The notes beneath the pieces are model-generated. The model saw only the letters and a program-made list of their open reading frames with translations, had not been told where the DNA came from and did no database searches. A stretch of DNA of 64,000 nucleotides from Caulobacter vibrioides OR37 (lineage in GTDB: Bacteria > Pseudomonadota > Alphaproteobacteria > Caulobacterales > Caulobacteraceae): contig NZ_APMP01000001.1 of assembly GCF_000372645.1 (NCBI RefSeq), positions 310,001 to 374,000 on the forward strand. Direction: 5' to 3'. Positions 25,644-35,670 of this stretch are shown here, in pieces (position 1 is the stretch's first letter; each line of letters opens with the position of its first letter). The position numbers and the translations under genes are program-made.

Positions 25644-26401
25644 GAGAGCGCCGTCGCGCCGAGCAGGAAACCCAGCTCGAACACCTGCTCGATCGCGCCC
25701 AGCACGTCGCCGGTATGGCCGCCGATCAGTCGGCGGGCGCGCCAGGAAAGCAGCAGAGCCAAAAGGCCGCCAACCGCCAGGCCGACCAGCGTCGCGCTCG
25801 GCGGGAGCAGAACCAGCGGCCAAGCCGCGATCAGCGCGGCGATCGCGACCTCGCCCCAGTGGGGGCCTCGCGGAACCGGCTTCCACTTCCCCGCCGCGCC
25901 GTCCGGGGCGTAGGGCGTCAGCCGCATGGCCAGGACGGCGGCGGCGCGGCCCAGGCCGTGCGCGGCCAGCAGCAGGATCGCGCCCCGGGGCGGGGCGACC
26001 GAAGCTAGCGTGAAAACCTTAAGTCCCAGAACCACCACCAACGCGCAAACGCCGTAGGTTCCGATGCGGCTGTCCTTCATGATCTCCAGCCGCCGCTCGA
26101 CCGTCTGGCCGCCGCCCAGGCCGTCGGCGGCGTCCGCGAGCCCATCCTCGTGAAAGGCGCCCGTGATCAGCAGTCCCGCGCCAACCGCCAGCAGCGCGGC
26201 CACCGTCGGGTTCCAGACCCGCGAGGAGCCCCAAAGAAGCAGCGCGCAAACCGCGCCCACGCCCTGCCCGACCAGCGGAAAGTATCGCGCCGAACGGGTG
26301 ACCCAGTCGGGATCGAAGGTCTTCAGCGCGGGCGTCGGAACACGCGTCAGGAACTGCGTCGCGCAGATCAAAAGCCGGAGCTGTTGGCGCACCCAGTCCA
26401 T
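25640..26401 (-). CDS. cobS: adenosylcobinamide-GDP ribazoletransferase
   Basis: The 253-residue polytopic membrane protein shows the CobS signature region FLTRVPTP near the start and the metal-binding GAFHEDGLADAADGLGGG block, followed by LEIMKDSRIGTYG. It joins adenosylcobinamide-GDP to alpha-ribazole (or its phosphate) at the inner membrane, the last assembly step of cobalamin. It follows cobT by 3 bp and overlaps the downstream phosphatase-like gene by 4 nt. Confidence 0.95.
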   Translation of the reverse strand: MDWVRQQLRLLICATQFLTRVPTPALKTFDPDWVTRSARYFPLVGQGVGAVCALLLWGSSRVWNPTVAALLAVGAGLLITGAFHEDGLADAADGLGGGQTVERRLEIMKDSRIGTYGVCALVVVLGLKVFTLASVAPPRGAILLLAAHGLGRAAAVLAMRLTPYAPDGAAGKWKPVPRGPHWGEVAIAALIAAWPLVLLPPSATLVGLAVGGLLALLLSWRARRLIGGHTGDVLGAIEQVFELGFLLGATALS

Positions 26402-26404
26402 CGA

Positions 26405-27436
26405 TCAGAGCCGTCCGCTCAGCACGTCCTCGAGGCTGGCGACCTCGCCCAGCAGCCGCGAGGCGGCGCGCACGATGGGCAGGGCCAGCAGCGCGCCGGT
26501 CCCCTCGCCCAGGCGCAGGCCAAGGTCCAGCAGCGGCTCGACCTCCAGCGCGGCCAACATCCGTTGATGACCAAGCTCGGCCGAGCGGTGACAGAAGATG
26601 CCGTACTCTCGCACCTCTGGCCTCAAGCGGATCGCGGTCAGCGCCGCCGCCGAGACGATAAACCCATCGACCAGCACCGGCATCCTCACCGAGGCGGCGC
26701 CGATCATCGCGCCGGTCATCATGGCGATCTCCAGCCCGCCGAACTGCGCCAATACGTCCAGCGGCGGCGAAGCGTCCGAGCGCGCGGCGGCGCGTTCCAG
26801 CACCGCCAGCTTGTGGGCCAGCCCCTCGTCATCATGGCCCGCGCCGCGCCCGACGCAGTCGACCAGCGGCGCCGCCGCCAGGCGGTGCATGATCAGCGCC
26901 GCCGAGGCGGTGTTGCCGATGCCCATCTCGCCCAGGGCCAGGATTTCGAAGCCCTCGGCCGCCGCGTCGCGGGCGAGGCGCGCGCCGGCCTCCAGCGCTC
27001 GCGTGACCTCGTCGGCCGTCAGGGCCGGTTCGACGGCGGCGTTGCGGGTCCCGCGCCGGATCTTTTCGCGCAGCAGGTCCGGATGGGACGCCAACTCGCC
27101 GTCGACGCCGGCGTCCACCACGCGAAGCTCGGCCCCGACCGCGCGGGCGAAGGCGTTGGCGCTGGCCTTGCCAGCCAGAAAGGTGGCGACCATGGCCTGG
27201 GTCACCGACGACGGATAGGCCGAGACGCCCTCCGACGTCAGCCCATGGTCGCCGGCGAATACCAACAGCAGGGCCTTGTCATAGGTCGGCGGCCGCGCGC
27301 CCGCGATCTGGCCGAGCCGAACGGCCAGGTCCTCGACACGACCCAACGCGCCCAGAGGCTTGGCCTTGCCGTCGATCAGCGCGCGAAGATGCGTCGCTCG
27401 GCCGGTCTCCACGGGGGATACGGAGGGCAAAGTCAT
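26405..27436 (-). CDS. cobT: nicotinate-nucleotide--dimethylbenzimidazole phosphoribosyltransferase
   Basis: The 343-residue enzyme transfers ribose-5-phosphate from nicotinate mononucleotide to dimethylbenzimidazole, giving alpha-ribazole phosphate. Visible landmarks are [47 protein letters not shown] (the phosphate-binding loop region) and [10 protein letters not shown]. The catalytic Glu lies in the C-terminal [14 protein letters not shown] 27436 overlaps the cobQ stop as ATGA. A much longer open frame upstream is antisense noise across cobQ. Confidence 0.95.
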   Translation of the reverse strand: MTLPSVSPVETGRATHLRALIDGKAKPLGALGRVEDLAVRLGQIAGARPPTYDKALLLVFAGDHGLTSEGVSAYPSSVTQAMVATFLAGKASANAFARAVGAELRVVDAGVDGELASHPDLLREKIRRGTRNAAVEPALTADEVTRALEAGARLARDAAAEGFEILALGEMGIGNTASAALIMHRLAAAPLVDCVGRGAGHDDEGLAHKLAVLERAAARSDASPPLDVLAQFGGLEIAMMTGAMIGAASVRMPVLVDGFIVSAAALTAIRLRPEVREYGIFCHRSAELGHQRMLAALEVEPLLDLGLRLGEGTGALLALPIVRAASRLLGEVASLEDVLSGRL

Positions 27437-28893
27437 GATCTGAGCTCCAGGCCGGCGATGGCGGCCAGGGATGGGATGTCGAAGGCCCGTTCCAGAACGG
27501 CGGCGATCTCGTCCAGGGCCTGGTCGACGCGGACGGATTGATCGACCCCGTCCGAAACGGCGCCCAACTCGGCCAGCAGCGCGGCCCGCGCCTCGCCGCG
27601 CTCGAACAGGCCGTGGACATAGGCGCCGCGCACCCGTCCGTCGGGCGAGACCGCGCCATCCGGCGTCCCGTCGTCGAGCCAAAGCATGGGCCGCGCCGCG
27701 CCGTGGGTGCGGCCGATATGCATTTCGTAGCCCTCGAACCGCGCCCCGCCGACAAGACGCCCCGAGACCGGGCGCAGGGTCTTTTCGCCCGTCATCACCG
27801 TCTCGACATCGAGCAGGCCCAGGCCCTCGGCCGCGCGGGCCTCGCCCTCGAGGCCGTCCGGGTCGGAAATCGTTCTGCCCAGCATCTGATAGCCGCCGCA
27901 CACGCCCAACACGCGCCCGCCGCGCCGGATGTGGGCCGCCAGATCGACGTCCCAGCCCTGGGCGCGCAGGAAGGCCAGATCCGCCAGCGTCGCCTTGGTC
28001 CCGGGCAAGATCACCAGGTCCGCGTCGCCCGGCAGCGGCGATCCGGGCGGCACATAGGCGAAGTCCACCTCGGGCTCGGCGCGCAGGGCGTCGAATTCGT
28101 CGAAATTGGCCATCCGTGACAGCATGGGCGCGACGATCCTGACCTTGCGGCGATCGCCGCTGGCGGCGCGGTCCAGGACCACGGCGTCCTCGGCCGGTAG
28201 CCGGCGCGCGGCGGCCAGCCACGGCGCCATGCCCAGGTCCTTCCAGCCGGTGCGCCGCGCGATTTCGGCGCGGCCGTCCAGGAACAGGCTGGGATCGCCC
28301 CGGAACTTGTTGATCAGGAAACCGCGCACCATGGCCCGATCGCCCTCGTCCAGCACCACGTGCGCCCCGACCAGGGCCGCGATCACGTGCCCCCGGTCGA
28401 TGTCGCCGACCAGCACCACCGGGACATCGGCCGCGCGCGCGAAGCCCATATTGGCGATGTCGTGGGCGCGGAGATTGGTCTCGGCCGGACTGCCGGCGCC
28501 CTCGACGATGACGAGGTCGCTCTGGGCTTCCAAGGCGCGGAAGCTCTCCAGCACCGTGTCCAGCAACGCGCCCTTGCGCGCCTGATAAGCTCGCGCTTGC
28601 CAGGTCCCGACCATCCGCCCCCGCACCACCAGCTGGGCGCCGACATCGCTCTGAGGCTTCAGCAGGACAGGGTTCATGTCGACGGTCGGGGCCGTGCGGC
28701 AGGCGATGGCCTGCAAGGCTTGGGCGCGGCCGATCTCGCCGCCGTCGGCCGTGACCGCGGCGTTGTTGGACATATTCTGCGGCTTGAACGGACGCACGGT
28801 CAGACCGCGATTGGCGAACAGCCGGCAGAGGCCCGCGACCAGCACCGACTTGCCGACGTCGGATCCGCAGCCTTGGATCATCAATGCCGCCAT
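27433..28893 (-). CDS. cobQ: cobyric acid synthase (glutamine-hydrolysing)
   Basis: The 486-residue enzyme amidates four carboxylates of adenosylcobyrinic acid a,c-diamide using ATP and glutamine. The N-terminal synthetase domain has [18 protein letters not shown] (P-loop) and [12 protein letters not shown]; the C-terminal glutaminase triad-type domain has [11 protein letters not shown] with its Cys nucleophile and a late His in YVHGLFE. ATG 28893 overlaps cbiB by 13 nt; ATG 28881 is a possible alternative start. Confidence 0.95.
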   Translation of the reverse strand: MAALMIQGCGSDVGKSVLVAGLCRLFANRGLTVRPFKPQNMSNNAAVTADGGEIGRAQALQAIACRTAPTVDMNPVLLKPQSDVGAQLVVRGRMVGTWQARAYQARKGALLDTVLESFRALEAQSDLVIVEGAGSPAETNLRAHDIANMGFARAADVPVVLVGDIDRGHVIAALVGAHVVLDEGDRAMVRGFLINKFRGDPSLFLDGRAEIARRTGWKDLGMAPWLAAARRLPAEDAVVLDRAASGDRRKVRIVAPMLSRMANFDEFDALRAEPEVDFAYVPPGSPLPGDADLVILPGTKATLADLAFLRAQGWDVDLAAHIRRGGRVLGVCGGYQMLGRTISDPDGLEGEARAAEGLGLLDVETVMTGEKTLRPVSGRLVGGARFEGYEMHIGRTHGAARPMLWLDDGTPDGAVSPDGRVRGAYVHGLFERGEARAALLAELGAVSDGVDQSVRVDQALDEIAAVLERAFDIPSLAAIAGLELRS

Positions 28894-29807
28894 GCCAGGC
28901 CTCCCGCCGCCAGCATCATCCAAAGCGCGGCGCAGGCCACCAGATAGAGGCGCAGCGCGCGGGCGAGGTCGGCAGGCGTGGCCGCCCTGCCCTCGCCCAG
29001 GACGGGCCGCTCGGCGCGCTGGCCGTCGTACCAGGCAGGACCCCCAAGCCGAACCCCCAGCGCGCCGGCCATCGCCGCCTCGGGCCAGCCGGCGTTGGGC
29101 GAGGCGTGTTTTCCGGCGTCCCGCACCATCGTCTTCCAGCCGCCGCGTCCCACCAGGACCAGCACCGCGCCCGCGCACCGCGCCGGGATCAGGTTCAGCA
29201 GATCGTCGAAGCGCGCCGAGGCCCAGCCGAACGCGCGCCAGCGCGGCTCGCGATGGCCGATCATGCTATCGGCGGTATTGACCGACTTGTACACGAACAG
29301 GCCCGGCAGGCCGCCGACGGCGAACCAGAACATCGGCGCGACGACGCCGTCGTTGAAGCTCTCGGCCAGGCTCTCGATCGCGGCGGTCGCTACGCCGCTC
29401 TCGTCCAGACGCTCGACATCGCGCCCCACGATCAGCCCGACGGCGGCGCGCGCGGATCCGAGGTCACCGGCGGCCAAGGGCCTGGCGACGGCGCGGACAT
29501 GGTCGAACAGGCTACGCTGCGCCAGGCCGAGGGTTCCGACCAGCGCCACGGCCCAGACGCCGCCGAACCACGTGATCAGCCAACCGGCCAGGCCGCTCGC
29601 GCAGACGAGCGTTATCAGGGTGGCGACGCCCAGCCGCCGGCGGGCGACCTCGCTGAAACTCGGCAGGTTCAACCCCGCCTCCAACATCGCGATTAGACCG
29701 CCGGCCCAGACCACCGGATGGGGAATCCAGCGGTGCAGCGCCCGCGGATAGCCCACGGCTGCCTCCAGCGCCGCGGCGACCAGAACGAGCCGGGGATCAG
29801 TCGACAC
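28881..29807 (-). CDS. cbiB: adenosylcobinamide-phosphate synthase
   Basis: The 308-residue integral membrane protein (CbiB, also called CobD in Pseudomonas naming) attaches aminopropanol phosphate to cobyric acid. Typical segments are [17 protein letters not shown], the loop [17 protein letters not shown] and [20 protein letters not shown]. The GTG start overlaps the ABC ATPase gene by 11 nt. Its substrate, (R)-1-amino-2-propanol phosphate, is provided by the decarboxylase encoded at 32383-33387. Confidence 0.94.
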   Translation of the reverse strand: MSTDPRLVLVAAALEAAVGYPRALHRWIPHPVVWAGGLIAMLEAGLNLPSFSEVARRRLGVATLITLVCASGLAGWLITWFGGVWAVALVGTLGLAQRSLFDHVRAVARPLAAGDLGSARAAVGLIVGRDVERLDESGVATAAIESLAESFNDGVVAPMFWFAVGGLPGLFVYKSVNTADSMIGHREPRWRAFGWASARFDDLLNLIPARCAGAVLVLVGRGGWKTMVRDAGKHASPNAGWPEAAMAGALGVRLGGPAWYDGQRAERPVLGEGRAATPADLARALRLYLVACAALWMMLAAGGLAWRH

Positions 29808-30570
29808 GGCCCAGCACTTCGATCAGCGGCCCTCTTTCGCCGGCATGACGACGGACGACGACGCCATAGACGCTCGACAGGATGTTGGGCGCCAAGGCGA
29901 CATCCGGCGCGCCTTCGGCGACCAGGCGCCCCTCGTTCAACACCAGGATCCGGTCGGCGAAGCGCGCCGCCAGATTGAGGTCGTGCAAGGTCAGCAGCAC
30001 GCCCTTGCCTTCGTCATGGGCCAGGCGGCGGAACAAGGCCAGGGCGTCGAGAGCGTGGCCGGGGTCGAGACCGGTCAGCGGCTCATCGGCCAGCAACCAG
30101 TCGGTCTCGCCGGCCAGGCCTCGGGCGATCAGGGCGCGGGCGCGCTCTCCGCCCGAGAGCTGGGTGACGGCGCGGTCGGCGAAGGCGTTCAGGTCGCTGA
30201 CGTCAAGGGCCGCCTCGACGGCGGCGTGGTCCTCGGCGGAGGGCCCGAAAGCGCCCAAACGCGGCGTGCGCCCCAGCCCGACGAAGGCTCGAACATCGAC
30301 GTCCCACGCGATCTGCGGGGCCTGGGCCAGGAACGCTATGCGACGAGCGCGCTGGGGGCCGGTCAGGGCGGTGATCGCCGCGCCGTCCAGCGTCACCGCG
30401 CCGCTGTCCGGACGCAGCAAGCCCGCCAGGCAAGACAGGAGGGTCGACTTGCCCGCGCCATTGGGTCCGACGATCGCCATCACCCCGCCCTTCGCGAAGC
30501 GCGCGGTAATCCCCGCGAGCACGGCCCGTCCGCCCAGCGCCAGTGAAACGTCTTGAGCGGCAAGGCTCAT
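29797..30570 (-). CDS. btuD: cobalamin/iron-type ABC importer ATPase
   Basis: The 257-residue ATPase has Walker A GPNGAGKSTLLSCL, signature LSGGERARALIARGL, Walker B WLLADEPLTGLD and the H-loop LTLHDLN. It belongs to the FecE/BtuD/HmuV class, which serves FecCD-type permeases. It overlaps btuC by 4 nt. The setting between btuC and cbiB under a cobalamin riboswitch makes vitamin B12 the likely substrate. Confidence 0.9.
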   Translation of the reverse strand: MSLAAQDVSLALGGRAVLAGITARFAKGGVMAIVGPNGAGKSTLLSCLAGLLRPDSGAVTLDGAAITALTGPQRARRIAFLAQAPQIAWDVDVRAFVGLGRTPRLGAFGPSAEDHAAVEAALDVSDLNAFADRAVTQLSGGERARALIARGLAGETDWLLADEPLTGLDPGHALDALALFRRLAHDEGKGVLLTLHDLNLAARFADRILVLNEGRLVAEGAPDVALAPNILSSVYGVVVRRHAGERGPLIEVLGRVD

Positions 30571-31553
30571 GCCAGCCTCCGTCGCATGGAGATCAGCATG
30601 GCCAGGAAGAACGGGCCGCCGAGCATGGCCATGGCGACGCTCAGCTTGACCTCGCTGGCGGCCGGGGTCAGGCGCACCAGGATGTCCGCGCCCAGGGTCA
30701 GGGCCGCCCCGCCCAGAAAGGACGGCGCCAGCACCGCGCTCGGCTTGGCCCCCAAGAGCGGGCGAAGCAGATGCGGGACAATCAGGCCGACAAAGCTGAT
30801 CACCCCGGTCACCGCGACGCTGGACCCGACCGCCAGAGCGACGCCAAGCGCCATGAGAAGACGCGTCCGGGACAACTCGACGCCCAGCGAACGCGCGCCC
30901 TGCTCTCCCAGGGTCAAAGCGTCCAGCGCGCGTCCCAGTGGCAGCAGCAGGAGGCCGCCAACGACGATGCCGGGCGCGGCGATCCGCACCTCGTCGATGC
31001 TACGGTCGGCCAGCGAGCCCAGGGTCCAGTTGAGGATCTCGTTCACCGCCCAGGGATTGGGGGCCAGGTTCAGCGCCAGGGCGATGCCGGCGCCGCAGAC
31101 GGTCTGGATGACAAAGCCGGCCAGCACGAAGGTGACGATGCTGGAGGTCATGCCCGCCAGGCCCAGCAAGGCCGCGACGCCGAGGCCGGCGCCGACCATC
31201 GCCGCCAGAGGTAGCACCCAGGCCGCCTCCCCGGCCTTGCCCAGATACAGCGTCAGCACCGCCCCCAGCGCCGCCGAGGTCGAGACGCCGAGCGCTCCCG
31301 GATCGGCCAGCGGATTGCGCGTATAGCCCTGCATCGCCGCGCCGCCCAGCGCCAGAGCGCCGCCGACCAGGACCGCCAGGATCGTGCGCGGCAGGCGCAG
31401 GCCGAAGACAATTGCCCAGCGGGGATCGGCGCCGCCCGAAATCCAGGCGCTCCAGGGCGTCCAGACACGTCCAGCGCCAAGGCTGACGAGGAACAGGACG
31501 ACCAGAAGCGCCGACAACAGAGCGCTGACCGTTCCTGGAGATCGAAGCTTCAT
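30567..31553 (-). CDS. btuC: FecCD-family ABC importer permease (cobalamin)
   Basis: The 328-residue permease has about ten hydrophobic segments and the family blocks LRLPRTILAVLVGGALALGGAA (as LRLPRTILAVLVGG plus ALALGGAA), QGYTRNPLADPGALGVS and GLIVPHLLRPLLGA. It forms the membrane channel for the B12 importer with BtuD. Overlaps of 4 nt on both sides show tight coupling with btuF and btuD. Confidence 0.92.
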   Translation of the reverse strand: MKLRSPGTVSALLSALLVVLFLVSLGAGRVWTPWSAWISGGADPRWAIVFGLRLPRTILAVLVGGALALGGAAMQGYTRNPLADPGALGVSTSAALGAVLTLYLGKAGEAAWVLPLAAMVGAGLGVAALLGLAGMTSSIVTFVLAGFVIQTVCGAGIALALNLAPNPWAVNEILNWTLGSLADRSIDEVRIAAPGIVVGGLLLLPLGRALDALTLGEQGARSLGVELSRTRLLMALGVALAVGSSVAVTGVISFVGLIVPHLLRPLLGAKPSAVLAPSFLGGAALTLGADILVRLTPAASEVKLSVAMAMLGGPFFLAMLISMRRRLA

Positions 31554-32386
31554 GCCCCCTCCTTCAGCGCCAAGGCCCGAGCCCGCGCCATGGCGTCAGC
31601 GGTTTCGATCAGCACGGGGCCGCCGCAATAGAGCAGTCGCTCGGGCAGCCGGGCCTGTCGCATACGGCCCGCGATGGATTTCAGGGCCGGATGGGTCATG
31701 ACCCGGTCGGCCCAACCGCGCGCGCCCGGCGCGGGTTCGCCTACGAGAAGCACCTCGGGCGGGTCGGCCAGCAGCCTCTCCAGCCCGACATTGCCCCACG
31801 CCTTCAAGCCGTACCGACGGGCGACATTGTCGAAGCCTGCCCGGGTCATCACCTCGTCGACCAAGGTGTTGGGTCCGGCCGCGAACCCGTTGGGCTGATA
31901 GATCAGAGCGGTCAGCCGGCGCGCGCCCGACGCGGGCGTCGCCGTCGCGAGGGCGGCCTCGACGCGGGCGACCAGGGCCTCGCCCCGCTCGGGGCGACCT
32001 ATTAATCTGGCGACCTTGCGCACCTGCGCCAGACTTTCCGCGATCGTCTTGGGTACGGCGAAACGCTGGACCGGCACCTCAAGGCGCTTGAGGGCGTTGC
32101 GCGTCGCCAGGGCCGAATGCTGGCTGGCCAAAACAAGGTCGGGCCGCAGCGCGATCACCTCCTCGGCGCTCTCCCAGGTATACGGCAGGCTCTTGGCCTG
32201 CTCGGCCACGGTCGAGCCATGCGGATCGCGGGCGTAGTGGCTGAGAGCGGCGATCTGGTTGCGGTCAGCCAGATGAACCAGCATCGCATCGAGACAGGCA
32301 TTCAGCGAAACGATGCGCCTGGGCGGCTGCGCGGCGGCGGTGAGGGCCATGGCGCCGACCACGATCTCGCGACGCGAAACGATCAT
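31550..32386 (-). CDS. btuF: periplasmic cobalamin-binding protein of ABC importer
   Basis: The 278-residue protein has the helical-backbone binding fold of BtuF/FhuD: RIVSLNACLDAMLVHLAD at the start, then YTWESAEEVIALRPDLVLAS, and LIYQPNGFAAGPNTLVDEV in the second lobe. The N-terminus VSRREIVVGAMALTAAA has a twin-arginine motif, so Tat export is likely. It overlaps btuC and the decarboxylase by 4 nt each. B12 as ligand is inferred from the operon. Confidence 0.88.
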   Translation of the reverse strand: MIVSRREIVVGAMALTAAAQPPRRIVSLNACLDAMLVHLADRNQIAALSHYARDPHGSTVAEQAKSLPYTWESAEEVIALRPDLVLASQHSALATRNALKRLEVPVQRFAVPKTIAESLAQVRKVARLIGRPERGEALVARVEAALATATPASGARRLTALIYQPNGFAAGPNTLVDEVMTRAGFDNVARRYGLKAWGNVGLERLLADPPEVLLVGEPAPGARGWADRVMTHPALKSIAGRMRQARLPERLLYCGGPVLIETADAMARARALALKEGA

Positions 32387-33387
32387 GGCGCAACGACCTC
32401 AAGAACATCTCGCAGTCGCTTGAAATCCCGTCGAGAAGGCAACCCAAACCGAAGTCGATCGGGACGATCGGCGAACGGGCGGACCAGAACGCCTTGCTCG
32501 GCCAACCGCGAAAAGAGCGCATGAGCGTCCGGCGCGGCGACCCAGCGGAAGAGGTCGGAGCCGCCGAGTACGTTCAGCCCAGCCCTGGTCAGCAGCGCAT
32601 CGAGCTTCTCCGCTTGCGCGGCCAGCCTGGCCTGGATCGTCGCGCGCCAGGCGTCGTCGGCATAAGCGGCGAGACCGAGCGCGAGCGCATCGGCGCTCAG
32701 CGGCCAATCCCCCAAGAGTACGCGAATTTCTCGCGCTAATTCATTGCTGGTAATGACAAAACCCAGCCGCGCTCCCGGCAAGCCGTAGAACTTGCCGAAC
32801 GAGCGCAACACCACCAGCCGCTCGATCGCCAAGTCCGCCACGCTGAGATCCGGGGCCACCTCGACAAAGGACTCGTCCACGACGGTCCACCGGCCGCGCG
32901 CTGAACGCGCTGTGATCAAGGCCACCAGCGCATCGCGCTCGATCCGTCGGCCATCGGGATTGTTGGGATTGACCAACACCAGAACGTCGGCGTCGCCGGC
33001 GTCCTCGGCGGCATGGACGCGGCGAGCAGCTCGAGGTTCCCAGGCCTCGGCGTGCCCGCCATAGATTGGCGCGACCAGGGCCGTCTGGCCGCCGCCGATC
33101 AGGTTCGGCAACAGACGCAGCCCCGCCTCCGCGCCCGGCAGCGCCACCACGCGCCCCGGATCATCGACCCGGAACGCCCGCGCGGCCACGGCCTCCAGCG
33201 CGGTCAACTGGGCGGAGTCCGGCAGTCGCCGCAAGGCTTCCGCCGGCGCGCGGGGGCCAGGCCAGGGCTCGGGATTGATGCCGGTCGACAGATCCAGCCA
33301 AGGACGGGGCGCGTCCGGATAGGCGGCCATCGCCTCGTGGAGACGGCCGCCATGCCGAAAAGCGCCCATGGGCGCGATCAACGTCAC
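32383..33387 (-). CDS. cobC: threonine-phosphate decarboxylase (aminopropanol branch of B12 synthesis)
   Basis: The 334-residue PLP enzyme of the histidinol-phosphate aminotransferase-like fold has LSTGINPEPWP at the start, LVNPNNPDGR in the middle and the PLP lysine in RSFGKFYGLPGARLGF. It decarboxylates L-threonine O-3-phosphate to aminopropanol phosphate for CbiB. The name is CobC in the Pseudomonas scheme and CobD in Salmonella; do not confuse with the alpha-ribazole phosphatase also called CobC. It starts 8 bp after btuB. Confidence 0.9.
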   Translation of the reverse strand: MTLIAPMGAFRHGGRLHEAMAAYPDAPRPWLDLSTGINPEPWPGPRAPAEALRRLPDSAQLTALEAVAARAFRVDDPGRVVALPGAEAGLRLLPNLIGGGQTALVAPIYGGHAEAWEPRAARRVHAAEDAGDADVLVLVNPNNPDGRRIERDALVALITARSARGRWTVVDESFVEVAPDLSVADLAIERLVVLRSFGKFYGLPGARLGFVITSNELAREIRVLLGDWPLSADALALGLAAYADDAWRATIQARLAAQAEKLDALLTRAGLNVLGGSDLFRWVAAPDAHALFSRLAEQGVLVRPFADRPDRLRFGLPSRRDFKRLRDVLEVVAP

Positions 33388-33395
33388 GGCGCGCG

Positions 33396-35357
33396 CTAGA
33401 ACCGCGCCCGCAGGCCCACGAAGGCCCCTCGTCCGGGCGCTCCGTAGTTCAGGATCGTCTGATAGTCCTTGTCGAACAGGTTCTCGATCCGACCGAACGC
33501 TTCTAGGCGAGCGTTGATCGGATAGGCGACGCGCAGATCGACCAGCGTATAGCCCTTCACCACCTGGGTATTGGCGTCGTTGTTATAGGTCCGCCCGACG
33601 TAACGCACGGCGACGCCCGTCGACAGCCCCACCGGCCAGCGATAGGTCGCCGACAGGTTGCCCATGTTCTTCGGCCGGCGAGTCAGTTGCTTGCCCTTGT
33701 TGGCGCCGGCGTCCGTCTCGGCGTCGGTATAGGTATAGTTGCCGGTGATCGTCAGGTTCGAGAGGGGCTTGGCCTCGCCGATCAATTCCAGGCCTTCGGC
33801 CTTGGTCTTGAGGATGTTGTTGTAATAGCCGAACCGGAAGGTCCCGCCCGGCGCGCACAGCGGATCGGTCGAACCGCTGGAGCACGAGAAGAAGCGGATC
33901 TCGTTGTCGGCTTCGCGGTGGAACCAGGTCGCCGAGGCCTTCACCTTGCCGCCCAGGAACCGCTGCTCGACACCCGCGTCCCAGCTGTCGAACTCTTCCG
34001 GCGACAGCGCCTGATTGCCGTATTGGCTGAACAGCTCGTAAAGGCCCGGCGCGCGGAACCCCTGGCCGAAACTGGCGCGCAGCACCGTTGCGCCGTCGTT
34101 CAGCGACCAAGCGGCGGCGGCCTGGCCCAGGGTGTGCGAGCCATAGGTGTCATGGTCGTCGTAGCGCAGGCCGGCGGTCAGGGTCAGGCCCTTGACCACC
34201 TCGGCCCGCAGCTGGCCGTAGACGCTATCGACGCCCACCCGACCCGTGCCAAAGGCGGGGTTTGGCTTCGACGTCGTGGGCGAACGGGTCCGCATCGTGG
34301 ACTTCTCGTGCTCGGCCCCGAAGGTGGCGGTCCAGGCGTCGTTGATCGCGAAGACGCCTTGATATTCCCAGCGCCTGTTCTTGCCGGCCGCGTCGAAGGT
34401 CAGCGGTTGGGTCAGCAGGACGGGGTTGTAGTTCTTGCGGTCGGTGTCCGTGTAGGCGTAGCCGACACGATTGTTCCAGCGGCCGTCCAGCAAGGCGAAG
34501 TTCAGGCCGCTATAGACCACCAGCTCCTTGGTGCGGCCGAACTCGGCGTCATCGACATTGAAGCCGTCGAAGGCGTTCTTGCCCCGCGAATAGACCGAGC
34601 GGATCTCGGCCGAGACGTTGTCGGCCAGTTGCACGCGCAAGCGGCCCGAGGCGCCAGCGTTGTGGTAGCCGTCCGTCTCGGTTCCGTACTTGTAGGCCGA
34701 GACCCCGTCGGTGGTGTAGTAGCCGCCGGCCACGCGCCAGGTGACCTTCTCGCTGGCGCCGCCGAGGCCAGCGCGCAGATAGCCGGTCTTGCGCGCGCCG
34801 CCTTCGACGTCGATCGAGCTCTCGAAGGGCTTGGTCGGGTCGGCGGTGACGATATTGACCACGCCGCCGATGGCTTGGCTGCCCCAGAGGGTGGACTGGG
34901 CGCCGCGCAGCACCTCGATGCGCGAGATATCGCCGACCAGCAGGTTCCCGCTGTTGAAGCCGCCCTGCGTCGAGGACGGGTCGTTCAGCTTGACGCCGTC
35001 GATCAGCACCACGGTGTGCTGGGTCTCCGCGCCCCGGATATTCAGGCTGGTGGTCTCGCCCGTCCCGCCGTTACGCGTGAAGCTGACGCCCGGCTGCTGA
35101 GCCAGCAGTTCGACGACCGAGATCGCCTGGCTGGCCTCGATGGCGGGCTGGGTAAGGACGGTCACCGACGCGCCGACGGTCTGGATCGGCTGGGCGGTAC
35201 GCGTCGCGGTGACGACCAGTTCGGCGACGCCGTTGGCGCCGGCCTTGCCGGCGACGTCGGCTTCGGGCGCCTTTTGCTCGTCGGCCATGGCGGGGCCGGC
35301 GGCGAGGAGGGTCGAAAGGGCGGTTGAGCAGAGAAGCGCTCGGATCATGATTTTCAT
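33396..35357 (-). CDS. btuB: TonB-dependent vitamin B12 receptor
   Basis: The 653-residue outer-membrane receptor has a signal peptide (ending PAMADEQ), a TonB box (ELVVTATRT), a plug (VVELLAQQPGVSFTRNGG, IRGAETQHTVVLIDGVKLND, EVLRGAQSTLWGSQAIGGVV) and a beta-barrel ending in RARF. It is the first gene after the cobalamin riboswitch and heads a minus-strand operon running to 25146, which supports cobalamin as ligand. ATG 35357 is preceded by GGGAA; ATG 35348 is an alternative. Confidence 0.93.
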   Translation of the reverse strand: MKIMIRALLCSTALSTLLAAGPAMADEQKAPEADVAGKAGANGVAELVVTATRTAQPIQTVGASVTVLTQPAIEASQAISVVELLAQQPGVSFTRNGGTGETTSLNIRGAETQHTVVLIDGVKLNDPSSTQGGFNSGNLLVGDISRIEVLRGAQSTLWGSQAIGGVVNIVTADPTKPFESSIDVEGGARKTGYLRAGLGGASEKVTWRVAGGYYTTDGVSAYKYGTETDGYHNAGASGRLRVQLADNVSAEIRSVYSRGKNAFDGFNVDDAEFGRTKELVVYSGLNFALLDGRWNNRVGYAYTDTDRKNYNPVLLTQPLTFDAAGKNRRWEYQGVFAINDAWTATFGAEHEKSTMRTRSPTTSKPNPAFGTGRVGVDSVYGQLRAEVVKGLTLTAGLRYDDHDTYGSHTLGQAAAAWSLNDGATVLRASFGQGFRAPGLYELFSQYGNQALSPEEFDSWDAGVEQRFLGGKVKASATWFHREADNEIRFFSCSSGSTDPLCAPGGTFRFGYYNNILKTKAEGLELIGEAKPLSNLTITGNYTYTDAETDAGANKGKQLTRRPKNMGNLSATYRWPVGLSTGVAVRYVGRTYNNDANTQVVKGYTLVDLRVAYPINARLEAFGRIENLFDKDYQTILNYGAPGRGAFVGLRARF

Positions 35358-35499
35358 TCCCGTTCTGAACGACCCGCGCGCCGACGCGACGCACCCGCGC
35401 CGTTGGAGGCGACGCGAAGGCGTTGGACCGGCGCGCGGTCCTGACTGCCGTTTCTCGGGAGATCCCGTTCGTTCGGCGCACCCCGGCCGAGCGATGAAC

Positions 35500-35670
35500 G
35501 ACCGCGTCGGGCAGGTCTCCTGGCTCGCGGGTCAAGGCTCTGGGCGTCGCCTTCCCAGGATCCGAAGATCCCAGTGGCCTATGACGCTTGAACTCGCCGC
35601 TTACAGTTGCGGGGGCAGCCGAGGTCTTGCACCTCGTTCCCTTTTGATCCTCTTTCGAGGAACCTGACGC
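35500..35670 (-). ncRNA. cobalamin riboswitch
   Basis: Read on the minus strand, the leader contains the diagnostic elements in order: GGGAACGAGGTGCAAGACC, then GCTGCCCCCGCAACTGTAA (35597-35642 overall), CCACTG followed by GGGAAGGCG (35549-35577), and the B12 box AGCCAGGAGACCTGCC (35508-35526). Adenosylcobalamin binding should repress the btuB-to-phosphatase operon. About 140 nt separate the B12 box from the btuB start. That stretch can form GC-rich hairpins but I see no clear T-run terminator, so control could be at translation initiation. Boundaries are approximate. Confidence 0.93.

Noticed and set aside
26150..27541. 463-codon plus-strand open frame over cobS/cobT
   Set aside because: Low-complexity shadow of the cobalamin genes with no recognisable motif.
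33687..35327. 546-codon plus-strand open frame opposite btuB
   Set aside because: btuB is unmistakable on the other strand; the shadow has no signal peptide, domain or own ribosome site.
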